Positions 42,159 to 50,128 are shown, numbered from the stretch's first letter. The stretch is 64,000 bases of DNA from Microbacterium sp. No. 7 (GCF_001314225.1 NZ_CP012697.1:4402001-4466000); one strand, 5' to 3'. Made by a program: numbers and translations. Notes: generated by a model from the letters alone, not told the origin.

Positions 42159-42225
42159 CGGCGCGGCGCGGCGCGGCGGCGGGGCGAGGCGCGGGGCGGG
42201 ACGCGGGCGGCCATCCCCGCACGTG

Positions 42226-42241
42226 AAGCCATGGCTTAACG
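42226..42241. promoter_or_regulatory. Palindrome AAGCCATGGCTT in the hpxO promoter, candidate operator
   Basis: AAGCCATGGCTT is a perfect 12-base palindrome (42226-42237) continuing into TTAACG, about 55 bases before hpxO. The ten bases TGGCTTAACG recur upstream of the purine permease (46130-46139, other strand). A shared regulator, possibly the XRE-cupin protein at 43779, is inferred. Confidence 0.5.
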
Positions 42242-42295
42242 GCGCGGCATCGGTGACGAAATAACCCCGTGACACGGCGCGAATAGCGTGCGGAT

Positions 42296-43495
42296 ATGAA
42301 GGTCATCATCATCGGCGCCGGCATCGGCGGAACGAGCGCGGGCATCGCGCTGAAGCGGCTCGGACACGAGGTCGTCATCTACGACCAGATGCGCGAGAAC
42401 AAGCCCGTCGGGGCGGCGCTGTCGCTGTGGTCGAACGGCGTCAAGGTGCTCAACTGGCTCGGCCTCACCGATGAGGTCGCCGCGCTCGGCGGCGCGATGG
42501 ACTACATGTCCTACCGCGACGGCCGCACCGGCGAGACGCTGTGCCGGTTCTCGCTCGACCCCGTGACGGCGACGACGGGGCAGAAGCCCTACCCCGTCGC
42601 GCGCGCCGACCTGCAGGCGCTGCTGATGGAGCGGTTCGGCACCTCCGACATCCATCTCGGCACGCGCATGGTCGCGCTCGCCGACGACGGCGCGACCGTC
42701 ACGGCCACCTTCGCCGACGGCTCCACCGACACCGCCGACATGCTCATCGGCGCCGACGGCGCCCGCTCCATCACGCGCGACTACGTGACGCCCGAGGGCA
42801 CGCCGCGCATCGAGCGCGCCTACTCGGGCTACACGAACTACAACGGCCTCATCCCGGCCGACACCGGGATCGGCCCCGCCGACCAGTGGACGAGCTATGT
42901 CGCCGACGGCAAGCGCGCGTGCGTCATGCCCGTCGCGGGCGACCGCTTCTACTTCTGGTTCGACGTGCCGCAGCCGGCCGGCGTGCCCTACGACCGCGCC
43001 GACGGCACGGCCCCGCTGGAGCAGACGTTCGCGGGCTGGGCGCCCGGCGTGCAGCGCCTGATCGCGGCGATCGACCCCGAGGTCTCGCTCAACCGCGTGG
43101 AGATCTGGGACATCACGCCGTTCCCGAACTGGGTCAAGGGGCGTGTCGCGATCCTCGGGGATGCCGCGCACAACACCGCCCCCGACATCGGGCAGGGCGC
43201 GTGCTCGGCGCTCGAAGACGCCTTCGCGCTCGGCATCGCCGTCGCGACGAACACCGTGAGCGTCGAGGACACGCTGCGCCGCTACGAGAAGATCCGCGCC
43301 GAGCGCGCCGGCGAGCTCGTGCTGCGGGCCCGCAAGCGCGGCGACGAGACGCACGCCTACGACGAGGCCGCGACGACCGCCTGGTACGAGAGCCTGCGTA
43401 CGACCGACGGCAGCGACATCCTGCGCGGCATCATCGGCAACATCGACGAGAGCCCGGTCAACCTCGGCGCGGGGGTTCTGGAGGACGTGCTGTAG
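42296..43495 (+). CDS. hpxO: FAD-dependent urate hydroxylase
   Basis: A 399-residue flavoprotein monooxygenase converting urate to 5-hydroxyisourate with NADH and oxygen. FAD-binding VIIIGAGIGGTSAGIALKRLG (residues 3-23), KPVGAALSLWSNGVKVLNWLG, IGADGARS (DG motif), then DQWTSYVADGKRACVMPVAGDRFYFWFD and RVAILGDAAHNTAPDIGQGACSALEDA. The last blocks and RARKRGDETH follow Klebsiella HpxO closely as I recall it. It replaces cofactor-free urate oxidase in this pathway and lies downstream of uraD and uraH. Confidence 0.93.
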   Translation: MKVIIIGAGIGGTSAGIALKRLGHEVVIYDQMRENKPVGAALSLWSNGVKVLNWLGLTDEVAALGGAMDYMSYRDGRTGETLCRFSLDPVTATTGQKPYPVARADLQALLMERFGTSDIHLGTRMVALADDGATVTATFADGSTDTADMLIGADGARSITRDYVTPEGTPRIERAYSGYTNYNGLIPADTGIGPADQWTSYVADGKRACVMPVAGDRFYFWFDVPQPAGVPYDRADGTAPLEQTFAGWAPGVQRLIAAIDPEVSLNRVEIWDITPFPNWVKGRVAILGDAAHNTAPDIGQGACSALEDAFALGIAVATNTVSVEDTLRRYEKIRAERAGELVLRARKRGDETHAYDEAATTAWYESLRTTDGSDILRGIIGNIDESPVNLGAGVLEDVL

Positions 43496-43568
43496 GAGAG
43501 GGATGCCGAGGCCGCTGCCCCACCCTCCCGCATCCTCATCCCCTCCCTCGTCCCACCTCCACGCCTTC

Positions 43569-43613
43569 CCCGAGGTCCCCGAGGTTCCCGAGGTCCCCGA
43601 GGTCCCCGAGGTT
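43569..43613. repeat. 9-bp tandem repeat (CCCGAGGTC)
   Basis: Five tandem copies of CCCGAGGT(C/T) directly abut palindrome copy 8. Confidence 0.85.
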
Positions 43614-43670
43614 CAACCGCGGCAGACTGCGGATCGCCGACGCGCGCACCCGCACTCTGCCGCGGTTGAA
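43612..43670. repeat. 59-bp palindromic repeat family A, copy 8
   Basis: It begins TTCAACCGCGG and ends CCGCGGTTGAA, between the convergent hpxO and XRE genes, where it could terminate both. Downstream (43680-43770) lies a loose CGCGCCGCGGT/GCCCGGGCGC repeat. Confidence 0.92.
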
Positions 43671-43778
43671 CAACAGGCGCGCCGTGGTACGCCCGGGCGC
43701 GCCGCGGTGGTACGCCCAGGCGCGCCGAGGCGCCCAGGTGCGCCCGGGCGCGCCGCGGTCGAACGACGCGCGCGTGCG

Positions 43779-44393
43779 CTACGCCCGGTCGCGCAGCGTG
43801 AGCCAGATGGCGACGGCAGTGGCATCCGCCGACGGGTTCACGACCCGGTGCGGGCGGGTGGCCCAGAAGGCGAGCGAGCCGCCGGGGCCGAGCTCGACCA
43901 TGCCCTCGGTGAACTCGAACACGAGGATGCCCGTCACGACGGATCCCATCTCGTAGCCGGCGTGCACGAGCATCGCGCCGTCGACGCTCGACGACGTGCC
44001 CGGCGGATACGTCGTCTCGAACAGGTCGATGCCCTCGAGCGCGACGGGCGTGAGCCGCCGGTACACGACGCCCTGTCCCAGCACGGGCGCCGTCGCGTCG
44101 TCGGGCACGCTCACGTGCACGCCCGGGATCGGCTCGCTCGTGCCGGCCGCGAGCGCCTGCGGCTGCAGCACGTCGTGGTCGTCGAAGATGGCCGACACGG
44201 GGGCCCCGAGCTCGGCGACGATCTCGATCAGCCGGTTGACCGACGGCTGCATCGCGCCCGTCTCGATCTGCGAGAGGGCGCTGGAGGAGATGCCGACGGC
44301 CTCCGCGACGGAGGCCAGGGAGCGACCGGACGCCGTGCGCAGCCGCCGCAGCCGGGCGCCGATGGATGCCGCGACGTCCTGCCGATCCGCCAT
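43779..44393 (-). CDS. XRE family regulator with cupin domain
   Basis: A 204-residue regulator. The helix-turn-helix occupies residues 8-65 (IGARLRRLRTASGRSLASVAEAVGISSSALSQIETGAMQPSVNRLIEIVAEL). A cupin barrel covers about 110-200 (VYRRLTPVALEGIDLFETTYPPGTSS, HAGYEMGSVVTGILVFEFTE, FWATRPHRVVNPSADATAVAIWLTL). It sits between hpxO and the purine permease, so it probably senses a purine or ureide and controls them. ATG 44393 follows GAGGGAGTGGGC. Confidence 0.88.
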   Translation of the reverse strand: MADRQDVAASIGARLRRLRTASGRSLASVAEAVGISSSALSQIETGAMQPSVNRLIEIVAELGAPVSAIFDDHDVLQPQALAAGTSEPIPGVHVSVPDDATAPVLGQGVVYRRLTPVALEGIDLFETTYPPGTSSSVDGAMLVHAGYEMGSVVTGILVFEFTEGMVELGPGGSLAFWATRPHRVVNPSADATAVAIWLTLRDRA

Positions 44394-44461
44394 GCCCACT
44401 CCCTCTCCCCGCGTCGAGTCTAAGAGGTCGCGCGCGCCGGCGCCCCCGGCATCCCACACCA

Positions 44462-44520
44462 TTCAACCGCGGCAGTGTGCGGGTGCGGTCTCACCACACC
44501 CGCACACTGCCGCGGTTGAA
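44462..44520. repeat. 59-bp palindromic repeat family A, copy 9 (perfect arms)
   Basis: The arms are perfect over 24 bases each: TTCAACCGCGGCAGTGTGCG plus GGTG on the left and the exact reverse complement on the right, with an 11-base centre. It is the youngest-looking copy. Confidence 0.95.
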
Positions 44521-44542
44521 CCCAGGCTGGCGCCTTCGCGGG

Positions 44543-46060
44543 CTATGCGTCCTTGGTGGGCGGCCCGTCGTCGGCGTGCTTCTCGCCCGGCGGCGGGTTG
44601 AGCGGCTGGGTGGGGATGAGGCCGGTCCCCTCGGCCTCGGGGTGGATGAGCGCGGCGGCGGCGGGGCCGCGCACGGCGTCGTGGGCGCTGATGTCGGGGT
44701 CGTCGGCGGCCTGCTTGCGCAGCTGCTCCGAGTTGAGCAGCAGGTTGAGCAGGATCGCGGCGATCGCGCCGGCCGAGATGCCCGACTCGAAGATGAGCGT
44801 GAACCACGTCGGGAAGTTGTGGTAGATCGTGGGCGCGACCGTCGGCAGCAGGGCGATGCCGACCGAGATCGCCACGACCAGGATGTTCTTGTTGTTGAAC
44901 TTCACCTTGGTGAGGGTGCGGATGCCGCTCGCGGCGACCATCCCGAACAGCGCGATGCCCGCGCCGCCGAGCACCGCGCGCGGCACGCCCTCGACGATCG
45001 CCGACACCTTGGGGATGACGCCGAGCACGATCAGGATGACGCCCGCGGCCGTCGCGACGTAGCGCGAGCGCACGCCCGTGAGCGAGACGAGGCCGACGTT
45101 CTGCGCGAACGCGGTGTAGGGGAACGTGTTGAAGATGCCGCCGAGCACGGTGCCCAGGCCGTCGGCGCGCAGGCCGTCGGCGAGGCTGCGGCGGTTGACG
45201 GGCTTCTCGACGATCTCGCCGACGGCGATCATGTCGCCCGTGGTCTCGGTCATGATGACGATGCCGACGATGATCATCGAGACGATCGCCGCGATGTTCC
45301 AGGTCGGGAGGCCGAAGTGGAAGGGCGTGATGATCGCGAACCAGGCGGCGTCGCCCACGCTGTCCCAGTGCACCATGCCCGGCACCAGCAGCGCCACGAG
45401 CGTGCCGACCACGAGGCCCAGCAGCACCGAGACGCGCTGCAGCGCGGGCGGCGCGAACCGCTCGATCAGGATGATGAACAGCAGCGTGCCCGCCGCGAAG
45501 CCGACGTTGAGCGGGTCGGCGCCGTTCTCGTCCCCGCCCTGCGTGATCCAGCCGGCCGCGACGCGCATGAGCGAAAGGCCGATGATGAGGATGACGGTGC
45601 CCGTGACGATCGGCGGGAAGAACCGCAGCAGCTGTGAGAAGAACGGCGCGACCAGGATCATGAACACGCCGCAGGCGATGGTCGCCCCGAAGATGTCGGT
45701 GATGCCGCCGCCCTCGGGCGAGGTGCCGATCGCGATCATCGGCCCGACCGCCGCGAAGGTGACGCCCTGCATGAGCGGCAGGCGCACGCCGAAGCGCCAG
45801 AACCCGATCGACTGCACGATCGTCGCCAGGCCCGCGACGAACAGGTCGGCGCTGATGAGGAAGGCCATGTCGGCGGGGCTGAGCTGCATCGCGCCGCCGA
45901 CGATGAGCGGCACCGCCACGGCGCCCGCGTACATCGCGAGCACGTGCTGCAGCCCGAGCGGGAACAGTCGCGCGAGGGGTGGGATCGCGTCGACGGTATT
46001 GCCCGTCTCCCGCTTCTTCTTCTTTCGTTCCACCGTGGGGGTGCTCGCTGTCGCTGCCAT
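44543..46060 (-). CDS. Nucleobase:cation symporter-2 (NCS2) family xanthine/uric acid permease
   Basis: A 505-residue membrane permease. Fourteen hydrophobic segments can be followed from LFPLGLQHVLAMYAGAVAVPLIVGGAM. The NCS2 signature appears as FAQNVGLVSLTGVRSRYV (Q-N-x-G-x4-T), and the TM8 substrate motif as VIMTETTGDMIAVGE (conserved Glu). The ETTGD form favours purines (xanthine or urate) over uracil. ATG 46060 follows AGGAGCACGGAC. It lies in the urate degradation cluster, so uptake of xanthine or urate is the likely job. Confidence 0.92.
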   Translation of the reverse strand: MAATASTPTVERKKKKRETGNTVDAIPPLARLFPLGLQHVLAMYAGAVAVPLIVGGAMQLSPADMAFLISADLFVAGLATIVQSIGFWRFGVRLPLMQGVTFAAVGPMIAIGTSPEGGGITDIFGATIACGVFMILVAPFFSQLLRFFPPIVTGTVILIIGLSLMRVAAGWITQGGDENGADPLNVGFAAGTLLFIILIERFAPPALQRVSVLLGLVVGTLVALLVPGMVHWDSVGDAAWFAIITPFHFGLPTWNIAAIVSMIIVGIVIMTETTGDMIAVGEIVEKPVNRRSLADGLRADGLGTVLGGIFNTFPYTAFAQNVGLVSLTGVRSRYVATAAGVILIVLGVIPKVSAIVEGVPRAVLGGAGIALFGMVAASGIRTLTKVKFNNKNILVVAISVGIALLPTVAPTIYHNFPTWFTLIFESGISAGAIAAILLNLLLNSEQLRKQAADDPDISAHDAVRGPAAAALIHPEAEGTGLIPTQPLNPPPGEKHADDGPPTKDA

Positions 46061-46129
46061 GTCCGTGCTCCTGTCTGTGCGGGTGCGGTGCGGTGCGCGG
46101 AGCGGGTGCGCACGCCGTCGTGGCACTGA

Positions 46130-46146
46130 CGTTAAGCCAGGACTAA
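46130..46146. promoter_or_regulatory. Candidate operator upstream of the purine permease
   Basis: On the minus strand the site reads TTAGTCCTGGCTTAACG; its outer bases form TTAnnCCnGGnnTAA. It shares TGGCTTAACG with the hpxO promoter (42232-42241), at a similar distance from the start codon (about 70 bases). Between it and 46297 a further imperfect inverted repeat GTTTC...GAAAC is present (46169-46197). Confidence 0.45.
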
Positions 46147-46297
46147 AGGCCGATTCGCGGGTTCACGGCATCCGTTTCAGAAAATTCACGGACCGAAACA
46201 ACTCGGCAACACTCGCGCGATCTCCCGCATTCTGGGCGCAACAAACCGCCGCCCGCCGGGCGATGGCACGGCGGGCGGCGGGGATCGGACGGCGGTC

Positions 46298-46729
46298 TCA
46301 GACGGTGCCGGCGGGCGGCCAGAGTCCGATCACGAGCGACATCGCGATCACCAGCACGAGCTCGTGCGCGATGTTCAGCACCGTGAGCTGCGACGGCCGG
46401 CCGACCATGACGTCGTGCACGATGAGCCGCCCGGCGGTGAACCCGGCCCACAGCGTGACGCCCGTCACGAGCGCCGACGACAGGTACGAGCCGCCGTAGA
46501 AGTGCCACGCGATCGCGACCGAGCCGGCGAGCACCCACGCGAGCAGGAAGCCCAGCACGATCGACACGAGGATGCGGGTGATGCCCTCGCCGCCCGTGCG
46601 CGGCGGCTTCTCGTCGGACAGCCGCGACCAGCGCCTGCCCAGCACGGGCGGCGCGTACCAGACCGATCCGATGATCATGGCCAGTACGGTCGCCACGGCC
46701 ACGGCGCCGTAGTTGATCTCGGGAATCAT
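46298..46729 (-). CDS. DUF1761 family membrane protein
   Basis: A 143-residue protein with four hydrophobic segments (INYGAVAVATVLAMIIGSVWY, ILVSIVLGFLLAWVLAG, LSSALVTGVTLWAGFTAGRL, HELVLVIAMSLVIGLWP). The N-terminal INYGAV...IGSVWYAPPVLGRRW pattern is that of DUF1761. Function unknown. ATG 46729 follows GAGGCTCCC. Confidence 0.82.
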   Translation of the reverse strand: MIPEINYGAVAVATVLAMIIGSVWYAPPVLGRRWSRLSDEKPPRTGGEGITRILVSIVLGFLLAWVLAGSVAIAWHFYGGSYLSSALVTGVTLWAGFTAGRLIVHDVMVGRPSQLTVLNIAHELVLVIAMSLVIGLWPPAGTV

Positions 46730-46814
46730 GGGAGCCTCCTCGGTGTGCTCCCGAGGCTAGCGGGAGGATGCCGCGAGCGACACCGCCCGCGGCGGCGGGC
46801 GCCAGGGGTGGGGC

Positions 46815-46891
46815 GACGTCAGAGGTGACGTCGCGGATGGCGCGACGCCAGGGGCGGGCGTCAGCGGTGACGCGACGTCAGGAGTGACGTC
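46815..46891. repeat. Array of three short palindromes at the 3' end of apt
   Basis: GACGTCAGAGGTGACGTC (46815-46832), GCGTCAGCGGTGACGC (46858-46873) and GACGTCAGGAGTGACGTC (46874-46891). Each is a 6-7 base stem with a 4-base loop; the third overlaps the apt stop codon. They may terminate or protect the apt transcript. Confidence 0.75.
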
Positions 46892-47444
46892 AGACGCGGA
46901 ACACGGAGTGCACGGGGCCGCAGGCGTGCTGCCCGTCGAGGTCGTCGAGCTCGAGCAGCACCGCGGTTCCGGCGAGGCGGTGGTCGAGCGACGCAAGCAG
47001 ACGCTGCGCCGCCCGCAGCGTGCCGCCCGTGGCCAGCACGTCGTCGACGAGCAGCACACGGGTGCCGGACGGCAGGTCGTCGGCCATCTCGATCGTCGCG
47101 GTGCCGTACTCGAGGTCGTACGTGACGGATGCCGCGGGGCGGGGCAGCTTGCCCGCCTTGCGGATCGGCACCATGCCCACGCCGGTCGCGATCGCGACGG
47201 CGCCCGCGAGCAGGAACCCGCGCGCCTCGACGCCCGCGACCACGTCGAACGCGCCGGCGAACGGCGCGGCGAGCGCGTCGACGACGCGGCGCAGGCCCTC
47301 GGCATCCGCCAGGAGCGGCGAGATGTCGCGGAACATGACGCCCTTCTCGGGGAAGTCGGGGATCGTCGCGATGAGCGACTCGGCACGGGCGAGATCGGGC
47401 ACGGGTTCAGCGTAGCGGGCGGACCAATCCTTACATTTCTTCAT
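46890..47444 (-). CDS. apt: Adenine phosphoribosyltransferase
   Basis: A purine salvage enzyme joining adenine to PRPP to give AMP. It has IPDFPEKGVMFRDISPLLAD (residues 28-47), VVAGVEARGFLLAGAVA, and the PRPP-binding VLLVDDVLATGGTLRAAQRLL near residues 130-150. The start is uncertain: ATG 47444 (184 residues) or GTG 47402 (170 residues, closer to the usual length, but without a ribosome site). It is divergent from vapBC, with an inverted repeat over its start. Confidence 0.93.
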   Translation of the reverse strand: MKKCKDWSARYAEPVPDLARAESLIATIPDFPEKGVMFRDISPLLADAEGLRRVVDALAAPFAGAFDVVAGVEARGFLLAGAVAIATGVGMVPIRKAGKLPRPAASVTYDLEYGTATIEMADDLPSGTRVLLVDDVLATGGTLRAAQRLLASLDHRLAGTAVLLELDDLDGQHACGPVHSVFRV

Positions 47445-47453
47445 TGGTAAGGC
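47425..47453. promoter_or_regulatory. Overlapping inverted repeats between apt and vapBC
   Basis: CCAATCCTTAC and ATTGGTAAGG: the pairs CCAAT/ATTGG and CCTTAC/GTAAGG are interleaved inverted repeats about 65 bases before vapB. Antitoxins of this class commonly bind such repeats to repress their own operon; that is inferred here. Confidence 0.4.
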
Positions 47454-47517
47454 TCTTGTGCGAGCTTAAGGAAAAGAAGAGGATGGGAGGAAGAACGCTC
47501 GAGCAGAAGGAGCCGGC

Positions 47518-47790
47518 ATGCCCAGCGCCACGATGACCAGCAAGGGGCAGATCACCGTGCCCAAGGAGATCCGCGACGAGCTGCGCCTCACGGCGGGCTC
47601 GAAGATCATGTTCGTCAGGATGCCGGGCGGGCACTTCCGCCTTGTGCCCCGCACGGGGAAGGTGAGCGATCTCATCGGCATGCTGCACGACCCGTCGGTG
47701 CCGCCGCTGACGATCGAGCAGATCAACGAGGCGATCGCCGAGGGCGGAGCCGAGAGCGGCATGCGCGGGATCACCCAGGGCCGCAGCTGA
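47518..47790 (+). CDS. vapB: AbrB-type antitoxin (VapB)
   Basis: A 90-residue antitoxin. Residues 4-45 are the SpoVT-AbrB swapped-hairpin DNA-binding domain (ATMTSKGQITVPKEIRDELRLTAGSKIMFV). The remainder (VSDLIGMLHDPSVPPLTIEQINEAIAEG) would wrap and block the PIN toxin. ATG 47518 follows AAGGAGCCGGC. Its TGA overlaps the ATG of vapC, as usual for co-regulated toxin-antitoxin pairs. Confidence 0.92.
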   Translation: MPSATMTSKGQITVPKEIRDELRLTAGSKIMFVRMPGGHFRLVPRTGKVSDLIGMLHDPSVPPLTIEQINEAIAEGGAESGMRGITQGRS

Positions 47791-48209
47791 TGTTCCCCGG
47801 CGTCACGCGCCTGACGGGCATCGACACGAACGTCATCCTTCGCGCGGTGCTGCAGGATGACCCCGCGCAGACACCGCACGCAGAAGGCCTGCTCCGCAGC
47901 CTCACGACGGAGCACCGCGGCTTCGTCACGCAGGTCACTCTCGCCGAGGTGTACTGGGTGATCGCGCGCAGCAAGCACTACTCGCGCGACGCATGCCTTG
48001 CACTCATCCGCAGGCTCGTCGAAACCGAGGTTCTCGAGTTCGACGACGGCGAGAGCGTCGTGCGCGCCCTCGGCCTCGCCGAGGACGGCGCCGACTTCGC
48101 CGACGCGCTCATCCAGGGAACCATGGAGCTGTTCGGCACGAGCGAGACCGTCACCTTCGACCGCGACGCCGCCGACCGCCTGGGATGGCGGCTGCTGGGC
48201 GCCGGCTGA
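47790..48209 (+). CDS. vapC: PIN-domain toxin ribonuclease (VapC)
   Basis: A 139-residue PIN nuclease. The acidic metal site is complete: GIDTNVILR (Asp), VTLAEVYWVI (Glu), GADFADALI (Asp) and TFDRDAADRLGW (Asp). VapC toxins cut tRNA or rRNA when released from VapB. Coupled by one base to vapB. It appears functional. Confidence 0.93.
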   Translation: MFPGVTRLTGIDTNVILRAVLQDDPAQTPHAEGLLRSLTTEHRGFVTQVTLAEVYWVIARSKHYSRDACLALIRRLVETEVLEFDDGESVVRALGLAEDGADFADALIQGTMELFGTSETVTFDRDAADRLGWRLLGAG

Positions 48210-48288
48210 GCGCCCGGCATCCTGCCCTGTCCTGCACACACACCTCCCCGCCCCCCTCCCCGCTCCCTGGGTTGACCGCACCATCGAT

Positions 48289-48347
48289 CTCAACCGCGGC
48301 GAAGTGCGGGTCCCGCGCTGCGCAACCCGCACTTCGCCGCGGTTGAA
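48289..48347. repeat. 59-bp palindromic repeat family A, copy 10
   Basis: It begins CTCAACCGCGG and ends CCGCGGTTGAA, with GAAGTGCGGGT/ACCCGCACTTC inside. It is between vapC and the glucosidase promoter. Confidence 0.92.
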
Positions 48348-48434
48348 CCCCAGGGGCGGGAACCCCAGAGGCGGGCAAGGGAGGTGAGGGCAAGGGAGGC
48401 GGGCGAGGAGGGGCCAGACAGGGCAAGAAACCCC

Positions 48435-48462
48435 TTGTGTGCGCAAGCGCTTGCGCTATGAT
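48435..48462 (+). promoter_or_regulatory. LacI-type operator forming the spacer of a likely leaderless promoter
   Basis: GCGCAAGCGCTTGCGC (48441-48456) is a perfect 16-base palindrome with the LacI-family core AAGCGCTT. It is flanked exactly by TTGTGT (48435-48440, -35-like) and TATGAT (48457-48462, -10-like), giving a 16-base spacer. The ATG at 48470 comes 8 bases after the -10 box, and no ribosome site is seen, so the mRNA probably begins at or just before the start codon. The regulator is very likely the LacI protein at 50313. Confidence 0.8.
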
Positions 48463-48469
48463 CGTGGGC

Positions 48470-50128
48470 ATGACCATTGCTTCTACCCTCGCGCCCATCG
48501 GCGAGAACCGCATCGGCGCCGAATGGTGGCGCTCGGCCGTCATCTACCAGGTGTACCCGCGCTCGTTCGCCGACGCGAACGGCGACGGCATCGGCGACCT
48601 CGCGGGCATCACCGCGCACCTCGACGACCTCGTCTCCCTCGGCGTCGACGCCATCTGGCTGAGCCCCTTCTACACGTCCCCCCAGAACGACGCCGGCTAC
48701 GACGTCGCCGACTACTGCGACATCGACCCGCGCTTCGGCACGCTCGCCGACTTCGACCGCATGCTCGCGGCGGCGCACGCCCGCGGCATCCGCGTCGTCG
48801 TCGACCTCGTGCCCAACCACAGCTCGAGCGAGCACGAGTGGTTCCAGCAGGCCCTCGCCGCCGGCCCCGGCAGCGCCGAGCGCGCCCGTTACCTGTTCCG
48901 CGACGGCACGGGCGAGAACGGCGAGCTGCCGCCGAACAACTGGCAGTCGGTCTTCGGCGGCCCGGCCTGGACCCGCGTCGCCGACGGCCAGTGGTACCTG
49001 CACCTGTTCGACGTGACGCAGCCCGACTTCGACTGGAACAACCCCGAGGTGCACGAGTTCTTCACGAACGTGCTGCGCTTCTGGCTCGACCGCGGGGTCG
49101 ACGGCTTCCGCGTCGACGTCGCGCACGGCCTCGTCAAGCACGAGGACCTGCCCGACCACGAGCTCAGCGACGACCCCGCCATGGGCGGCGGCGAGCACGT
49201 CGCGCCGTACTGGGGCCAGGAGGCCGTGCACGACATCTACCGCGAGTGGAACGCCGTGCTGCGCGAGTACGACGGCGACCGCGCGCTGTGCGCCGAGGCG
49301 TGGCTGCCCACCGTCGACGAGACCGCGCTGTGGGTGCGCCAGGACGAGATGCACCAGGCCTTCAACTTCCCGTACCTGACGACGAAGTGGGATGCCGACG
49401 ACCTGCGCGCCGTCATCTCCGAGTCGCTGCGCGCCTACCCCGCCGTCGGCGCGCCGGCGACGTGGGTGCTGTCGAACCACGACGTCATCCGTCACGCCTC
49501 GCGCCTCGCGCTCACCGAGGACACGGCCCGCGACGGCGGCATCGGCCCGCGCTCGACCGCCCGACCGATCCCCGAGCTCGGCCTGCGCCGCGCCCGCGCC
49601 GCGACGACGCTCATGCTCGCGCTGCCGGGGTCGGCGTACCTCTACCAGGGCGAGGAGCTGGGCCTCCCCGAGGCGACCGACCTGCCCGACGAGGTGCGTC
49701 AGGACCCGACCTGGTTCCGCACCGACGGCGAGCGCTACGGTCGCGACGGATGCCGCGTGCCGATCCCGTGGGTCGCCGACGCGCCCGCGTACGGCTTCAA
49801 CGAGACCGGCGCGTCGTGGCTGCCGCAGCCCGCGGAGTGGGCCGCGCTCGCCCGCGACGCACAGGAGGGCGACCCGGCCTCCACGCTGTGGCTGTACCGC
49901 ACGCTGCTCGCGAACCGCCGCCAGTACGACCTCGGCGCGGGGTCGCTGGAGTGGCTCGACGGCTTCCGCGACGACGTCATCGCGGTGCGCAACGGCGCCG
50001 TGACCGTGGTCGTGAACCTGGGGTCGGAGCCCGTCGCGCTGCCGTCCGGCACGCTCGTCGTCGCGAGCTCGGCCTTCGAGGGCGCCGAGCTGCCGGCCGA
50101 CACGGCCGTCTGGCTGCTGGCGGACTGA
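48470..50128 (+). CDS. GH13 alpha-glucosidase / oligo-1,6-glucosidase-type enzyme
   Basis: A 552-residue cytoplasmic glycoside hydrolase. AVIYQVYPRSFADANGDGIGDLAGI opens the barrel; DLVPNHSSSEHEWF is region I; DGFRVDVAHGL holds the nucleophile Asp (region II); CAEAWLP holds the acid Glu (region III); VLSNHDVIRH holds the transition-state Asp (region IV). The C-terminal beta domain ends VWLLAD. The family hydrolyses maltose, isomaltose, sucrose or trehalose derivatives. Control by the LacI operator suggests induction by the substrate or its sugar. Confidence 0.92.
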   Translation: MTIASTLAPIGENRIGAEWWRSAVIYQVYPRSFADANGDGIGDLAGITAHLDDLVSLGVDAIWLSPFYTSPQNDAGYDVADYCDIDPRFGTLADFDRMLAAAHARGIRVVVDLVPNHSSSEHEWFQQALAAGPGSAERARYLFRDGTGENGELPPNNWQSVFGGPAWTRVADGQWYLHLFDVTQPDFDWNNPEVHEFFTNVLRFWLDRGVDGFRVDVAHGLVKHEDLPDHELSDDPAMGGGEHVAPYWGQEAVHDIYREWNAVLREYDGDRALCAEAWLPTVDETALWVRQDEMHQAFNFPYLTTKWDADDLRAVISESLRAYPAVGAPATWVLSNHDVIRHASRLALTEDTARDGGIGPRSTARPIPELGLRRARAATTLMLALPGSAYLYQGEELGLPEATDLPDEVRQDPTWFRTDGERYGRDGCRVPIPWVADAPAYGFNETGASWLPQPAEWAALARDAQEGDPASTLWLYRTLLANRRQYDLGAGSLEWLDGFRDDVIAVRNGAVTVVVNLGSEPVALPSGTLVVASSAFEGAELPADTAVWLLAD

